This document shows positions 7,981 through 16,467 of a stretch of 64,000 bases of DNA, piece by piece (the first letter of the stretch is position 1; every line of letters starts with the position of its first letter). This DNA comes from Lachnospiraceae bacterium (GTDB lineage Bacteria; Bacillota; Clostridia; Lachnospirales; Lachnospiraceae): positions 5,627 through 69,626 of the forward strand of contig CAAEMZ010000047.1 in assembly GCA_900757195.1 (NCBI GenBank). The letters run 5' to 3'. Below the pieces are notes generated by a model. That model was not told where the DNA came from, searched no databases, and worked only from the letters and a program-made list of their open reading frames with translations. The position numbers were made by a program, and so were the translations under genes.

Positions 7981-8922
7981 ATGATAAAAATATACAGGAC
8001 AGATGATTGTTCAATTCATGAAGAAGAAAATATTCAGGAAGGCGTATGGGTACAGATGGTTCAGCCTTCCAGATCGGAAGCCATGCATATAGCCAATGAG
8101 CTGGATATCGACGTCGATGATATCATGGCTGCGCTGGATGAAGAGGAAAGTTCCCGTATTGAACTGGAATCCGGATATACGTTGATTCTGGTGGATATCC
8201 CGACGGAAGAAGTCCGTCATGAAAAGCGGGTGTATACCACCATCCCTCTGGGCATTATTCTGATGCAGAATATGATTATTACGATATGCACAGAAGATAC
8301 GCCGATACTTCACCGTTTTGTAAAAGGCCGGGTGCGGGAATTCAGCACAAAAAAGAAGATGCGTTTTGTTTATCAGATCTTGTTTCATGTGGCATCACTG
8401 TATCAGGCAGATCTGCGCGTACTGGATAAAAAACGGATATCGATTGAAGAACGTATTGGGGATAACACAGAGGATGTGGATTTAATTGATCTGCATGAAC
8501 TGGAATCCACACTGGTCTATTTTGCCACATCCCTTCGGGCCAACGGTGTCGTTCTGGACAGGCTGACCCGGTATAAACGGCTGGAACAGTATCCGGAGGA
8601 TCAGGAGCTGCTGGATGATGTTATTATCGAAAACAAGCAGGCCATCGAAATGACCACGATTTACAGGGATATCATCAACAGTACCCGTGAGCTGCTGTCT
8701 TCAGTCATCGACAGCCGGCTGAATAATGTCATGAAGTATCTGACATCGATCACGGTCGTTATGGCGATTCCGACGATTATTTCAGGGCTTTACGGGATGA
8801 ATGTGAATTCGGGCGGCATGCCTTTTGCCAATTCCATACAGGGATTTTCCATTGTCTGTGTGATCACACTGCTGATATGTGTTCTGGCACTGTGGCTGCT
8901 CCGGAAACAAAAGATGTTATAA
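7981..8922 (+). CDS. corA: CorA-family divalent metal ion transporter
   Basis: 313-residue Mg2+/Co2+ channel protein: a large soluble N-terminal cytoplasmic domain (1-255), a long helix and two C-terminal membrane helices. The signature GMN that forms the pore mouth is at residues 272-274 (LYGMNV), directly after the first membrane helix (VVMAIPTIISGLYG). The last residues WLLRKQKML are the usual basic cytoplasmic tail. The ATG at 7981 is chosen because AGAGGAG lies nine bases upstream; an in-frame GTG at 7954 would place the ribosome site inside the gene. Transcription likely continues into thiW 28 bases downstream. Confidence 0.93.
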   Translation: MIKIYRTDDCSIHEEENIQEGVWVQMVQPSRSEAMHIANELDIDVDDIMAALDEEESSRIELESGYTLILVDIPTEEVRHEKRVYTTIPLGIILMQNMIITICTEDTPILHRFVKGRVREFSTKKKMRFVYQILFHVASLYQADLRVLDKKRISIEERIGDNTEDVDLIDLHELESTLVYFATSLRANGVVLDRLTRYKRLEQYPEDQELLDDVIIENKQAIEMTTIYRDIINSTRELLSSVIDSRLNNVMKYLTSITVVMAIPTIISGLYGMNVNSGGMPFANSIQGFSIVCVITLLICVLALWLLRKQKML

Positions 8923-8950
8923 ATGACAGAAAATGAGAAGAGGTTAAAAA

Positions 8951-9682
8951 ATGAACATGAAGAACAGACTGATAAAGATGACCTTTCTGGCAATGATGAT
9001 TGCTATCGGCGTGGTAATTTCGCCGATTTTGCGGGTTGAGGGAATGTGCCCGATGGCCCATTTAATCAATATTGTATGTTCGGTGATGATGGGGCCGTGG
9101 TATTCGCTCGTTTGCGCGACGCTGATCGGAATTATACGAATGATGTTTATGGGAATACCGCCGCTGGCGCTGACCGGCGCCGTGTTTGGCGCCTTTCTTT
9201 CCGGGATGCTCTACCGGGTGTCCGGAGGACGTATGATTTTTGCTGTGGTTGGGGAAGTTATAGGTACAGGAATTATCGGAGCGATTGTCTCCTATCCGGT
9301 GATGGCCTTTCTTATGGGAAGAGGCGGCCTGTCACTGATGTTTTATGTGCCGTCCTTTATCTGCGGAACGCTGATTGGCGGCAGCGTGGCATTTATTTTC
9401 CTGAAATATCTGAATAAAGCAAAAATGCTGGTGAAGATGCAGCAGATGCTCGGCTCACAGGTGCAGGAAAAGCCGTCAGATCTGAGAATGGATGCGTCAG
9501 GCATCGGGTTTCTCGGAATCATCGTTTATCTGGCCGTATTTGTTGTGGCAAAAAATATTTTCAAACTGACCGGCGTTATGGCGAAGGCTTTTCCGATAGC
9601 TGCGCTGATTCTTGTGGAAGTGATCGCGATTGTATATTATGTTACCCAGTCTAAAAAAGAACAGGAGCATCCGAATGTTTAA
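8951..9682 (+). CDS. thiW: ThiW, ECF transporter S component for thiazole (thiamine precursor)
   Basis: 243-residue membrane protein, substrate-binding S component of an energy-coupling-factor transporter that brings in hydroxyethylthiazole. Five or six hydrophobic helices; the segment GVVISPILRVEGMCPMAHL and the loop MGIPPLALTGAVFGAFLSG are characteristic of ThiW. The ATP-binding and T components are not in the window and are probably the shared ones encoded elsewhere. It overlaps the probable thiM start and thiM is the kinase that uses its substrate, which supports the assignment. GAAGAGG lies seven bases before the ATG. Confidence 0.88.
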   Translation: MNMKNRLIKMTFLAMMIAIGVVISPILRVEGMCPMAHLINIVCSVMMGPWYSLVCATLIGIIRMMFMGIPPLALTGAVFGAFLSGMLYRVSGGRMIFAVVGEVIGTGIIGAIVSYPVMAFLMGRGGLSLMFYVPSFICGTLIGGSVAFIFLKYLNKAKMLVKMQQMLGSQVQEKPSDLRMDASGIGFLGIIVYLAVFVVAKNIFKLTGVMAKAFPIAALILVEVIAIVYYVTQSKKEQEHPNV

Positions 9683-10571
9683 AGATAAGAAAACTCAGGC
9701 AGATGGAAACATCTGCCTGACTGCTGAAAAAAATAATACAGAGATGATCCTCCGGGCGATTGAGGCGATGCGGACCAGAGTTAAAACGGAGGCGCCGCTG
9801 ATCCACTGTATTACAAATCCCATCTCTATTCATGACTGTGCCAATGTCGTGCTGGCAGCCGGAGGGCGGCCGATGATGGCGGAACATCCGGCGGAGGTGG
9901 CGGAGATTACGGTGACAGCGGGTGCGCTGGCCTTAAATCTGGGGAATATTACCGATGCCCGCAGAGAATCCATATTGATCGCGGAAAAAGCGGCGATGGC
10001 GGAAGGAATTCCGGTAATCCTGGATATGGTCGGTATCGGATGCAGCGCCTTCCGAAGGGCTGTCGTTATGAAATTTTTGGAACAGAAAATTCCGGGAAAA
10101 CCGCTCATTTTAAAGGGAAATATGTCGGAGTTAAAGGCGCTGGCCGGTGAATCCGGCGGTGTCAGCGGTGTCGATGTCCGTCCGGAGGACATGCTGTCAG
10201 AAAGCAATCAGTCCGAAGGGGTGCGCCTGGCGAAGGATGTGGCCCGGACTTATGGGGCTGTCGTCCTGGCTTCGGGAAAGACGGATCTGGTGACCGACGG
10301 TGAACGGGTATTTCTGGTGGATAACGGTTCAGAGATGATGGGACGGATTACAGGAACCGGATGTATGCTGAATGTATTGACGGGAACGTATCTGTCGGCG
10401 GCAGAGCCTCTGCTGGCAGCGGCGGCCGCCTGTGTGATTCTCGGAATCAGCGGTGAAATCGGTGCTGAGAATTGTCAGGGAACGGGCAGCTTTCAGGTCA
10501 TGTTTCAGGACGCTCTGTTTTCTATGGATGAAAAAGATATACGCGGGAGAATCCGCCTGAGAGAAATTTAA
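9675..10571 (+). CDS. thiM: Hydroxyethylthiazole kinase
   Basis: Phosphorylates 4-methyl-5-(2-hydroxyethyl)thiazole in thiamine salvage (ribokinase-like fold). Conserved blocks are LIHCITNPI near the N-terminus, the ATP-side ILKGNMSEL, and the GTGCM motif (in RITGTGCMLN) with the catalytic Cys. From ATG 9675, which has AGGAG eight bases upstream and overlaps thiW by eight bases, the product is 298 residues, about 25 longer than usual. A second ATG at 9744 gives 275 residues, the usual length, but only a weak CAGAG precedes it. The extra stretch encodes a perfect hairpin at 9695-9720. Function is secure; the start is not. Confidence 0.9.
   Translation: MFKDKKTQADGNICLTAEKNNTEMILRAIEAMRTRVKTEAPLIHCITNPISIHDCANVVLAAGGRPMMAEHPAEVAEITVTAGALALNLGNITDARRESILIAEKAAMAEGIPVILDMVGIGCSAFRRAVVMKFLEQKIPGKPLILKGNMSELKALAGESGGVSGVDVRPEDMLSESNQSEGVRLAKDVARTYGAVVLASGKTDLVTDGERVFLVDNGSEMMGRITGTGCMLNVLTGTYLSAAEPLLAAAAACVILGISGEIGAENCQGTGSFQVMFQDALFSMDEKDIRGRIRLREI
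9695..9720 (+). promoter_or_regulatory. Perfect hairpin with GAAA tetraloop at the thiW-thiM junction
   Basis: TCAGGCAGATG, GAAA loop, CATCTGCCTGA: 11 perfect pairs closed by a GNRA tetraloop, 20 bases after the first thiM ATG and 24 before the second. There is no T run after it, so it is not a classical terminator. It may stabilise the message or restrict translation of thiM. Confidence 0.6.
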
Positions 10572-10595
10572 GTTTGAATATTCGGAGGGATTTTT

Positions 10596-11954
10596 GTGGA
10601 TGCAAATGAAAAGTTCATATATATGACGACGGAACCGGTGCCCCGGCTGGTGACATCACTGGCGGTGCCGACGATTATCAGTATGCTGATTACATCCTTT
10701 TATAATATGGTGGATACCTTCTTTGTCGGCCGGATCAATACATCGGCCACGGCAGCGGTCGGGGTCGTTTTTTCACTGATGGCGGTGATTCAGGCCATCG
10801 GTTTCTTTTTCGGCCACGGTTCGGGAAATTATATTTCCCGGAAGCTGGGGGAACGGAATATGGAAGAAGCTTCGCTGATGGCATCCTTTGGCTTTTTTTC
10901 GGCGTTGATTGCCGGCGCGGTACTGATGGCCGGAGGCCTGATCTTTACAGAACCGCTGGCAAGGCTTCTCGGTTCCACAGAAACGATTCTCCCTTATGCC
11001 ATGGATTATCTCCGGTATATTTTGATCGGTGCGCCCTATATGACGGCATCTCTGGTTTTAAATAACCAGCTTCGTTTTCAGGGAAATGCCTTTTATGGGA
11101 TGATCGGTATTGTGGCCGGGGCGGTTATAAATATTATTCTTGATCCGGTACTTATTTTCGGAATGGGAATGGGTATTGCCGGAGCGGCAGTGGCTACGAT
11201 TATCAGTCAGTTCATCAGCTTTCTCATATTACTTCGAATCTGCCTGAAGGGGCCCGGAATTCGGATTCGCTGGGGAAATTTCCGGCCGGATTTTCATTTT
11301 TTTAAAGAAGTTTTCCGAGGTGGTTTTCCATCTCTCTGCCGTCAGGGTCTTGCCAGTGTGGCGACAATCGCCCTGAATGTGGCGGCCGGAGTTTATGGCG
11401 ATGCGGCAATCGCCGGAATGTCGATCGTTTCAAGAATCGCCATGTTTGCCAATTCGGCGCTGATTGGTTTTGGCCAGGGATTTCAACCGGTCTGCGGTTT
11501 TAATTATGGCGCGAAATTATATCATCGTGTCCGGGAGGCTTTTTATTTTTGTGTCCGGTATTCGGCGGTTTTTCTGTGTGCCGTCTCCATTGCAGGGTAT
11601 ATCGGGGCGCCGGAGCTTATCGGTCTTTTTCGGAAGGGGGACATGGCGGTCGCTGCCGTCGGTACGGCGGCGCTGCGGTTTACCTGTATCAGCTTTACCT
11701 TAAACAGTTGGATCGTAATGAGTAATATGATGCTCCAGTCCATCGGCATGGCGACCCGGGCGTCCATTGTAGCGGCTGCCCGTCAGGGGCTTTTTTTCCT
11801 GCCGCTGATTGGAATACTTCCGTCGGTTCTCGGACTCCGGGGGGTGGAGATGTGTCAGATGGTGAGTGATATACTTACATTTTTGCTGGCCCTTCCGCTG
11901 GCCCTGGGTGTTTTGAAGAAATTAAAAGAAAACAGGGATGAAGATATCCGATAA
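10596..11954 (+). CDS. MATE family multidrug/Na+ (H+) antiporter
   Basis: 452 residues with about twelve hydrophobic helices in two related halves, the family's normal size. Typical motifs: the N-terminal LVTSLAVPTIISMLITSFYNMVDTFFVGR (helix 1-2) and, at the start of the second half, the ALIGFGQGFQPVCGFNYGA block. It probably exports cationic drugs or metabolites in exchange for Na+ or H+. The start is GTG (10596) with CGGAGGG seven bases upstream; the next ATG lies nine codons inside. It follows thiM by 24 bases and may be read through from it. Substrate unknown. Confidence 0.9.
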   Translation: MDANEKFIYMTTEPVPRLVTSLAVPTIISMLITSFYNMVDTFFVGRINTSATAAVGVVFSLMAVIQAIGFFFGHGSGNYISRKLGERNMEEASLMASFGFFSALIAGAVLMAGGLIFTEPLARLLGSTETILPYAMDYLRYILIGAPYMTASLVLNNQLRFQGNAFYGMIGIVAGAVINIILDPVLIFGMGMGIAGAAVATIISQFISFLILLRICLKGPGIRIRWGNFRPDFHFFKEVFRGGFPSLCRQGLASVATIALNVAAGVYGDAAIAGMSIVSRIAMFANSALIGFGQGFQPVCGFNYGAKLYHRVREAFYFCVRYSAVFLCAVSIAGYIGAPELIGLFRKGDMAVAAVGTAALRFTCISFTLNSWIVMSNMMLQSIGMATRASIVAAARQGLFFLPLIGILPSVLGLRGVEMCQMVSDILTFLLALPLALGVLKKLKENRDEDIR

Positions 11955-11992
11955 GACATATGTATAAATAAAGTCCGATGCCGGAGGCCGGG

Positions 11993-13372
11993 ATGATATT
12001 TATAGAAAACGGAATGAATACGCTGAATAACCTTTTGTGGGGATGGCCGATGATCGGGCTGCTCCTCGGGACCCATCTGTTTTTGACAGTGCGGACAAAG
12101 GTAATTCAGCGTTTTGTTTTTCGGGGAATCCGACTGTCTCTGGAAAAGGAAACCGGAGGCGAAGGTGAGATCAGTCCCTTTGGAGCGCTGACGACGGCGC
12201 TGGCGTCGACCTTCGGCACGGGAAACATCATCGGGGTGGGAACTGCCATCGCCCTTGGCGGCCCCGGAGCGGTATTCTGGTGCTGGCTGACGGGGATTTT
12301 CGGTATGGCCACAAAATACGCAGAGTCTCTTATTGTGGTGAAATACCGGGTAAAGACAGGCGACGGACGGATTCAGGGCGGCGCCATGTATGTTTTGGAG
12401 CGGGAACTGCATATGCGGTGGCTGGCCGCTGCCTTTGCGCTGTTTGGTACACTGGCATCCTTCGGCATCGGCTGTGCCGTTCAAAGTAATGCCATCGGCG
12501 CCGTTCTTACGGAAAATCTGAACATTTCTCCGACAGTTATCGGCATTTTTGTGTCGGTGTTATCAGCGATGGTTATTTTCGGCGGTATTCAGAAGATTGC
12601 GGGAATTTGCACGATGCTGGTGCCTTTCATGAGCGCTTTTTATCTGATGGGCTGTCTGATTATTTTAGTGATGAATAATGATTATATATTTCCAGCGCTT
12701 CGGGAAATGACAGTGATGGCCTTTTCGCCGGGAGCGGCCGGCGGCGGCCTGACAGGCGGAGGGCTGGCGCTGGCCATGCGTTACGGGGTTGCCCGGGGCC
12801 TTTTTTCAAATGAATCGGGGATGGGATCTGCGCCGATCGCGGCAGCGGCGGCACGAACAAAGAATCCGGTCCGTCAGGCCCTTGTGGCTTCCACGGGAAC
12901 CTTCTGGGATACGGTGGTTGTCTGTGGAATTACAGGCGTTGCGCTGGTGAGCAGTATTTTGAAAAATCCATCGATAAATATGAATATGGCCGGTGACGGA
13001 GGAATTCTGACCACTCTCGCTTTTGCCCAGATTCCTGTAATCGGCCCGGGAATATTAGTGATCGGTATCATCACATTTGCTTTTTCAACGATTCTGGGAT
13101 GGGCCTATTATGGTGAACGGTGTGTGGAATACCTGGCAGGAAAAAAAGCCCTCGCTCCGTATCGGCTTTTTTATGTGCTGACGGCGGCGGCCGGACCGAT
13201 GATTCAATTAAATCTTATATGGCGTCTGTCGGATATACTGAACGGGCTGATGGCTCTGCCAAATCTGGTTGCCCTGCTCTGTCTGTCGAATGTTGTCGTG
13301 GAGGAAACGGAGAAATATATTTATTGCCTGGATAAAAAGGACAATGAAAAAGTGCCTTATATCGGCAGATAG
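11993..13372 (+). CDS. Sodium:alanine symporter family (AGCS) amino acid transporter
   Basis: 459-residue membrane transporter that takes up alanine or glycine with Na+. About eleven hydrophobic helices; the AGCS signature is seen in ALASTFGTGNIIGVGTAIALGGPGAVFWCWLTG (near residues 65-100) and in GLFSNESGMGSAPIAAAAA. ATG 11993 is chosen since GGAGG lies five bases upstream; an ATG at 11978 in the same frame would place that site inside the gene. The gene ends just before a bidirectional terminator. Confidence 0.92.
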   Translation: MIFIENGMNTLNNLLWGWPMIGLLLGTHLFLTVRTKVIQRFVFRGIRLSLEKETGGEGEISPFGALTTALASTFGTGNIIGVGTAIALGGPGAVFWCWLTGIFGMATKYAESLIVVKYRVKTGDGRIQGGAMYVLERELHMRWLAAAFALFGTLASFGIGCAVQSNAIGAVLTENLNISPTVIGIFVSVLSAMVIFGGIQKIAGICTMLVPFMSAFYLMGCLIILVMNNDYIFPALREMTVMAFSPGAAGGGLTGGGLALAMRYGVARGLFSNESGMGSAPIAAAAARTKNPVRQALVASTGTFWDTVVVCGITGVALVSSILKNPSINMNMAGDGGILTTLAFAQIPVIGPGILVIGIITFAFSTILGWAYYGERCVEYLAGKKALAPYRLFYVLTAAAGPMIQLNLIWRLSDILNGLMALPNLVALLCLSNVVVEETEKYIYCLDKKDNEKVPYIGR

Positions 13373-13378
13373 AAAAGA

Positions 13379-13425
13379 AAAAATCGTCCGTGAAGGCTTT
13401 CTGATAGCTTCCCCGGACGATTTTT
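13379..13425. terminator. Bidirectional terminator between AGCS and hydroxyacid dehydrogenase genes
   Basis: Inverted repeat AAAAATCGTCCG / CGGACGATTTTT with an inner GAAG/CTTC pairing. A and T runs flank it, so it can serve both converging genes. Confidence 0.9.
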
Positions 13426-13430
13426 AAGAA

Positions 13431-14381
13431 TTAACTTACAACATTGATTGGATTTCCTTCGAGATAGTTCTTAATATTTCCGGCCAGAAGAGATACGAGT
13501 CTCTGGCGGGTTTCAAGTCCGCGCCATCCCATGTGTGCTGTCAGAATGACATTTTCCATGGTGTAGAGCGGATTATCCTCTGCCGGCGGTTCGGTTTCCT
13601 GAACATCCAGTCCGGCTCCGGCAATGCGTCCTTCCTGAAGGGCTTCGATGAGGGCAGCCTCGTCAATCAGGGCGCCGCGGGCGGTATTTACGATAAATGC
13701 GCCCGGTTTCATCAGTGCCAGGGTGTCCCTGTTGATAATATGCCGTGTCTGATCGTTCAGCGGACAGTGGAGCGTTACATAATCACTCTGGGAGAGAACT
13801 TCTTCAAGGGTGGTAAAATGGATCCCCGGTTCGTCTTCCATCGGAGGATAGTTATAGGCAAGGATTTTCATACCGAGAGCCTGTGCAACTTTAATGACTT
13901 CGCGGCCGATATGTCCGGCGCCGATAACACCCAGTGTCTTATCGTTGATTTCCACGTGGTCTACCTGCATGCATTTGGTAAAGTTCGTATGGTCATTCCG
14001 GGTCAGCATGGCCATCTGCCGGCGCATGGAGGAACTGAGGTTCATAATCATCATAATAGCGGTATGGGCAACACGTTCGGTACTGTAGGAAGGAACATTG
14101 CAGACCGTGATGCCCTTTTCTCTGGCTGCATTTAAGTCCACGTTATTGAATCCGGTGCCTGCTTCACAGATTAATTTTACGGAATCCGGGAACTGACGGA
14201 TGATATCGCCGGGAACAGGCATTTCTTTGGTTACGACAATATCAAATCCCTGAATACGTTCCAGAATCTGTTCCGGAACACTTTCCCCATAAACCTTTAC
14301 TTCAGAAGATAAGATCGAATAGTCCAGCCGTCCGTCATAATTCATGCGGTCGCCGTTTAATACAACTGTTTTTGCATTCAT
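13431..14381 (-). CDS. D-isomer specific 2-hydroxyacid dehydrogenase
   Basis: 316-residue NAD(P)-dependent dehydrogenase of the glycerate/phosphoglycerate dehydrogenase type. Seen: nucleotide-binding turn GVIGAGHIGREV, the substrate and catalytic Arg in NTARGALIDE, the Glu in the GAGLDVQETEPP block and the catalytic His in LTAHMGWRG. Glycerate/hydroxypyruvate is the commonest substrate of close relatives, but this cannot be fixed by sequence. ATG 14381 is chosen because AAGGGGG lies eight bases upstream; an upstream in-frame extension crosses the promoter. A short palindrome (GTATA, 7 bases, TATAC, 14411-14427) sits in the leader shared with the divergent brnQ. Confidence 0.9.
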   Translation of the reverse strand: MNAKTVVLNGDRMNYDGRLDYSILSSEVKVYGESVPEQILERIQGFDIVVTKEMPVPGDIIRQFPDSVKLICEAGTGFNNVDLNAAREKGITVCNVPSYSTERVAHTAIMMIMNLSSSMRRQMAMLTRNDHTNFTKCMQVDHVEINDKTLGVIGAGHIGREVIKVAQALGMKILAYNYPPMEDEPGIHFTTLEEVLSQSDYVTLHCPLNDQTRHIINRDTLALMKPGAFIVNTARGALIDEAALIEALQEGRIAGAGLDVQETEPPAEDNPLYTMENVILTAHMGWRGLETRQRLVSLLAGNIKNYLEGNPINVVS

Positions 14382-14440
14382 AATAAAAACCCCCTTGTTG
14401 GACAATGATAGTATATATTCAGTATACAAGATAGCAGCGG

Positions 14441-14470
14441 TAGACACAAGCGGAAAAATCAGTGTATAAT
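14441..14470 (+). promoter_or_regulatory. Probable brnQ promoter
   Basis: TAGACA (14441-14446), 18-bp spacer, perfect TATAAT (14465-14470), 33 bases before the brnQ ATG. No riboswitch or T-box fits in this short leader. Confidence 0.65.
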
Positions 14471-14503
14471 AGGAATTATTGACTGGAGCGGAGGAAAAAT
14501 TAA

Positions 14504-15832
14504 ATGATGGAAAAGTTATCCTTTAAAAATAGAATTCTTATCGGTCTGACATTGTTTTCAATGTTTTTCGGGGCCGGAAATCTGATCTTTCCACCCCATC
14601 TGGGAGCTCAGGCCGGAGGGAATGTCGGTCCTGCCCTGATGGGCTTTGTTTTAAGCGCCATCGGTATTCCGGTACTCGGCGTTGCGGCGGTGGCCCTTTC
14701 AGACGGACTGGAAAATCTGGCACAGAAGGTGCATCCGGTATTTGCATCCGCCTTTACGGTACTGCTGTATCTGTCGATCGGGCCCTTTCTGGCGATTCCG
14801 AGAACGGCGGGGACATCCTATGAGATGGCAGTGGCGCCCTTTTTGAAAAATGGCGGACATTCCCGGTTATTTTTATGTGTCTATTCGGTCGGATTTTTTA
14901 TGATCGCCGTATTTCTGGCGCTGAAGCCGGACAAACTGACAGACCGGCTGGGAAAAATTCTGGGGCCCCTTTTACTGATTCTCATCGGGGTTGTGTTTAT
15001 CGGGTGCTGGCTGAATTCCGGCGCGGGGGAGGGCGCGGTTGTCGGCGATTATGCGGACCATCCGGTTTCCCGGGGATTTTTAGACGGCTATCAGACGATG
15101 GATACCATTGCGGCTTTAAATTTCGGAATTATTATTGCGATGAATATAAGGAAAAAGGGTGTCAAAAAAGAAAGAGGGATTGTCGGAGAAACGATTTTTT
15201 CCGGCATCGTCGCCGGAATCCTTCTACTGGCGGTTTACAGTGCTCTGGCATGGGTCGGTGCCGCAGCCGGCGCCAGATTCGGCGCTGCTGAAAATGGCGC
15301 CCGGACCTTAAGTCAGATGATGGGTTATCTGTATGGCAGCGGCGGAACGATCATTCTCGGGGCGATTTTCTTTATTGCCTGTCTGAACACCTGTACAGGG
15401 CTTTTGAGCAGCTGCAGTGAATATTTTTACAGTCGGTGGCCGAAGGTCAGTTACCGGAGCTGGGTGCTTGCCTTTGCCGGATTCAGTGCGCTGGCAGCCA
15501 ATGCCGGACTGACAACGATTTTAAAAGTGTCGGTTCCTCTGCTGAATGTGATCTATCCGATGGCGATCGTGCTTATCCTTCTGTCCTTTGTACATCGGTG
15601 GGCCGGCAGGTATCCGGCGGTCTACCCGTGGGCCGTCGGTCTGACCGGCATAAGCAGCATGATTTATGCACTGGAAGGGACCGGCATCCATTTTCCTGCG
15701 GTGAGCAAAATTCTGGCAGAAATTCCTCTGCACAGCATCGGGCTCGGATGGCTGTGGGCGGCGGCTGCGGGAATCCTGCTGGGAGTCGCCTTTTCAGGAA
15801 AAAAATCCCATTCTGAGAATACTTTTTCATAA
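14504..15832 (+). CDS. brnQ: Branched-chain amino acid transport system II carrier protein
   Basis: 442-residue Na+-coupled carrier for leucine, isoleucine and valine, with about twelve membrane helices. The family hallmark is the N-terminal LTLFSMFFGAGNLIFPPHLG motif near residues 15-35, followed by AIPRTAGTSYEMAVAPF. GGAGG lies about twelve bases before the tandem ATG codons. With azlCD at 7 kb the window holds both an importer and an exporter of the same amino acids. Confidence 0.92.
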   Translation: MMEKLSFKNRILIGLTLFSMFFGAGNLIFPPHLGAQAGGNVGPALMGFVLSAIGIPVLGVAAVALSDGLENLAQKVHPVFASAFTVLLYLSIGPFLAIPRTAGTSYEMAVAPFLKNGGHSRLFLCVYSVGFFMIAVFLALKPDKLTDRLGKILGPLLLILIGVVFIGCWLNSGAGEGAVVGDYADHPVSRGFLDGYQTMDTIAALNFGIIIAMNIRKKGVKKERGIVGETIFSGIVAGILLLAVYSALAWVGAAAGARFGAAENGARTLSQMMGYLYGSGGTIILGAIFFIACLNTCTGLLSSCSEYFYSRWPKVSYRSWVLAFAGFSALAANAGLTTILKVSVPLLNVIYPMAIVLILLSFVHRWAGRYPAVYPWAVGLTGISSMIYALEGTGIHFPAVSKILAEIPLHSIGLGWLWAAAAGILLGVAFSGKKSHSENTFS

Positions 15833-15840
15833 TATTTGAT

Positions 15841-15898
15841 AAAAAGAATCTCCGAATCAAAAGCTTTCCCACAGCTTTTGAACGGAGAATCTTTTTTT
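15841..15898 (+). terminator. Terminator after brnQ
   Basis: Two nested stems: outer GAATCTCCG / CGGAGAATC (one mismatch), inner perfect AAAAGCT / AGCTTTT, then seven T residues. Confidence 0.9.
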
Positions 15899-15902
15899 AT
15901 TC

Positions 15903-15967
15903 TTGACAGCCGGAAAAAAATGAGTAAAATACTTTAATAGCGTTAATTGTTAACATGGTTAATTAAT
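15903..15967 (+). promoter_or_regulatory. Promoter and likely MarR operator of the ABC exporter operon
   Basis: TTGACA (15903-15908), 16-bp spacer, TAAAAT (15925-15930). Just downstream, 15942-15967 holds a dyad centred on TTAAC-ATG-GTTAA with a second TTAATT on each side, where a repressor would block elongation or open-complex formation. Operator role is inferred from its place before a marR gene. Confidence 0.65.
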
Positions 15968-15993
15968 AATGCGGAATTAAAAGAGGTGGAAAG

Positions 15994-16467
15994 ATGGAAA
16001 ATCAGGCGCTTCAGGAACAGATGTTTCGGACGATGTTTCGTTTACGGCGGTTTTATCCGGGGGATATTTTTGAAGATATATCTATGGGGGAATTTAAGGT
16101 CCTCGAGATTTTGTCCCGGTGCCGGGAATGTGAAAACGCGGAAAAAAGCATTTATGTTTCGAAAATGGCATCGATGATGGAAGTATCCTCACCGGCAGTC
16201 AGCCGTATGCTGAAGTCGATGGAGGCCAGAGATTATATTGGCCGCCATGTGGATTCAAAGGACCGGAGAAATACCTGCGTATTCATTACAGAGCGGGGGA
16301 TGAAAAAACGGGAAGAATGTCGGAAGGCAGCCGAGGACTTTATGGACCGGGTCATCAACCGGATGGAACCGGAGAACGTGAAGCAGATGCTGAATCTGTT
16401 TCACCGGATGCTTGATATTATGGAGGATGAACTGAAAAAGACAGAGAAAGGAGACCGAAAATGTTAA
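15994..16467 (+). CDS. MarR family transcriptional regulator of the ABC exporter
   Basis: 157-residue winged-helix regulator. The recognition region reads MASMMEVSSPAVSRMLKSME and is followed by the wing DSKDRRNTCVFITERG; the DxR(R/S)..V.LT pattern (here DSKDRRNTCVFIT) is the MarR hallmark. N- and C-terminal helices (to residue 150) form the dimer interface. A short Cys-rich insert (SRCRECENAEKS, about residues 41-52) is unusual for the family and could sense oxidation or metal. The gene overlaps the first ABC gene by seven bases, so it is an autoregulated repressor of that operon (inference from position). Confidence 0.9.
   Translation: MENQALQEQMFRTMFRLRRFYPGDIFEDISMGEFKVLEILSRCRECENAEKSIYVSKMASMMEVSSPAVSRMLKSMEARDYIGRHVDSKDRRNTCVFITERGMKKREECRKAAEDFMDRVINRMEPENVKQMLNLFHRMLDIMEDELKKTEKGDRKC

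Noticed and set aside
7861..8950. M-box before corA or TPP riboswitch before thiW
   Set aside because: The corA leader is only about 40 bases and the gap before thiW is 28 bases; no aptamer core is present.
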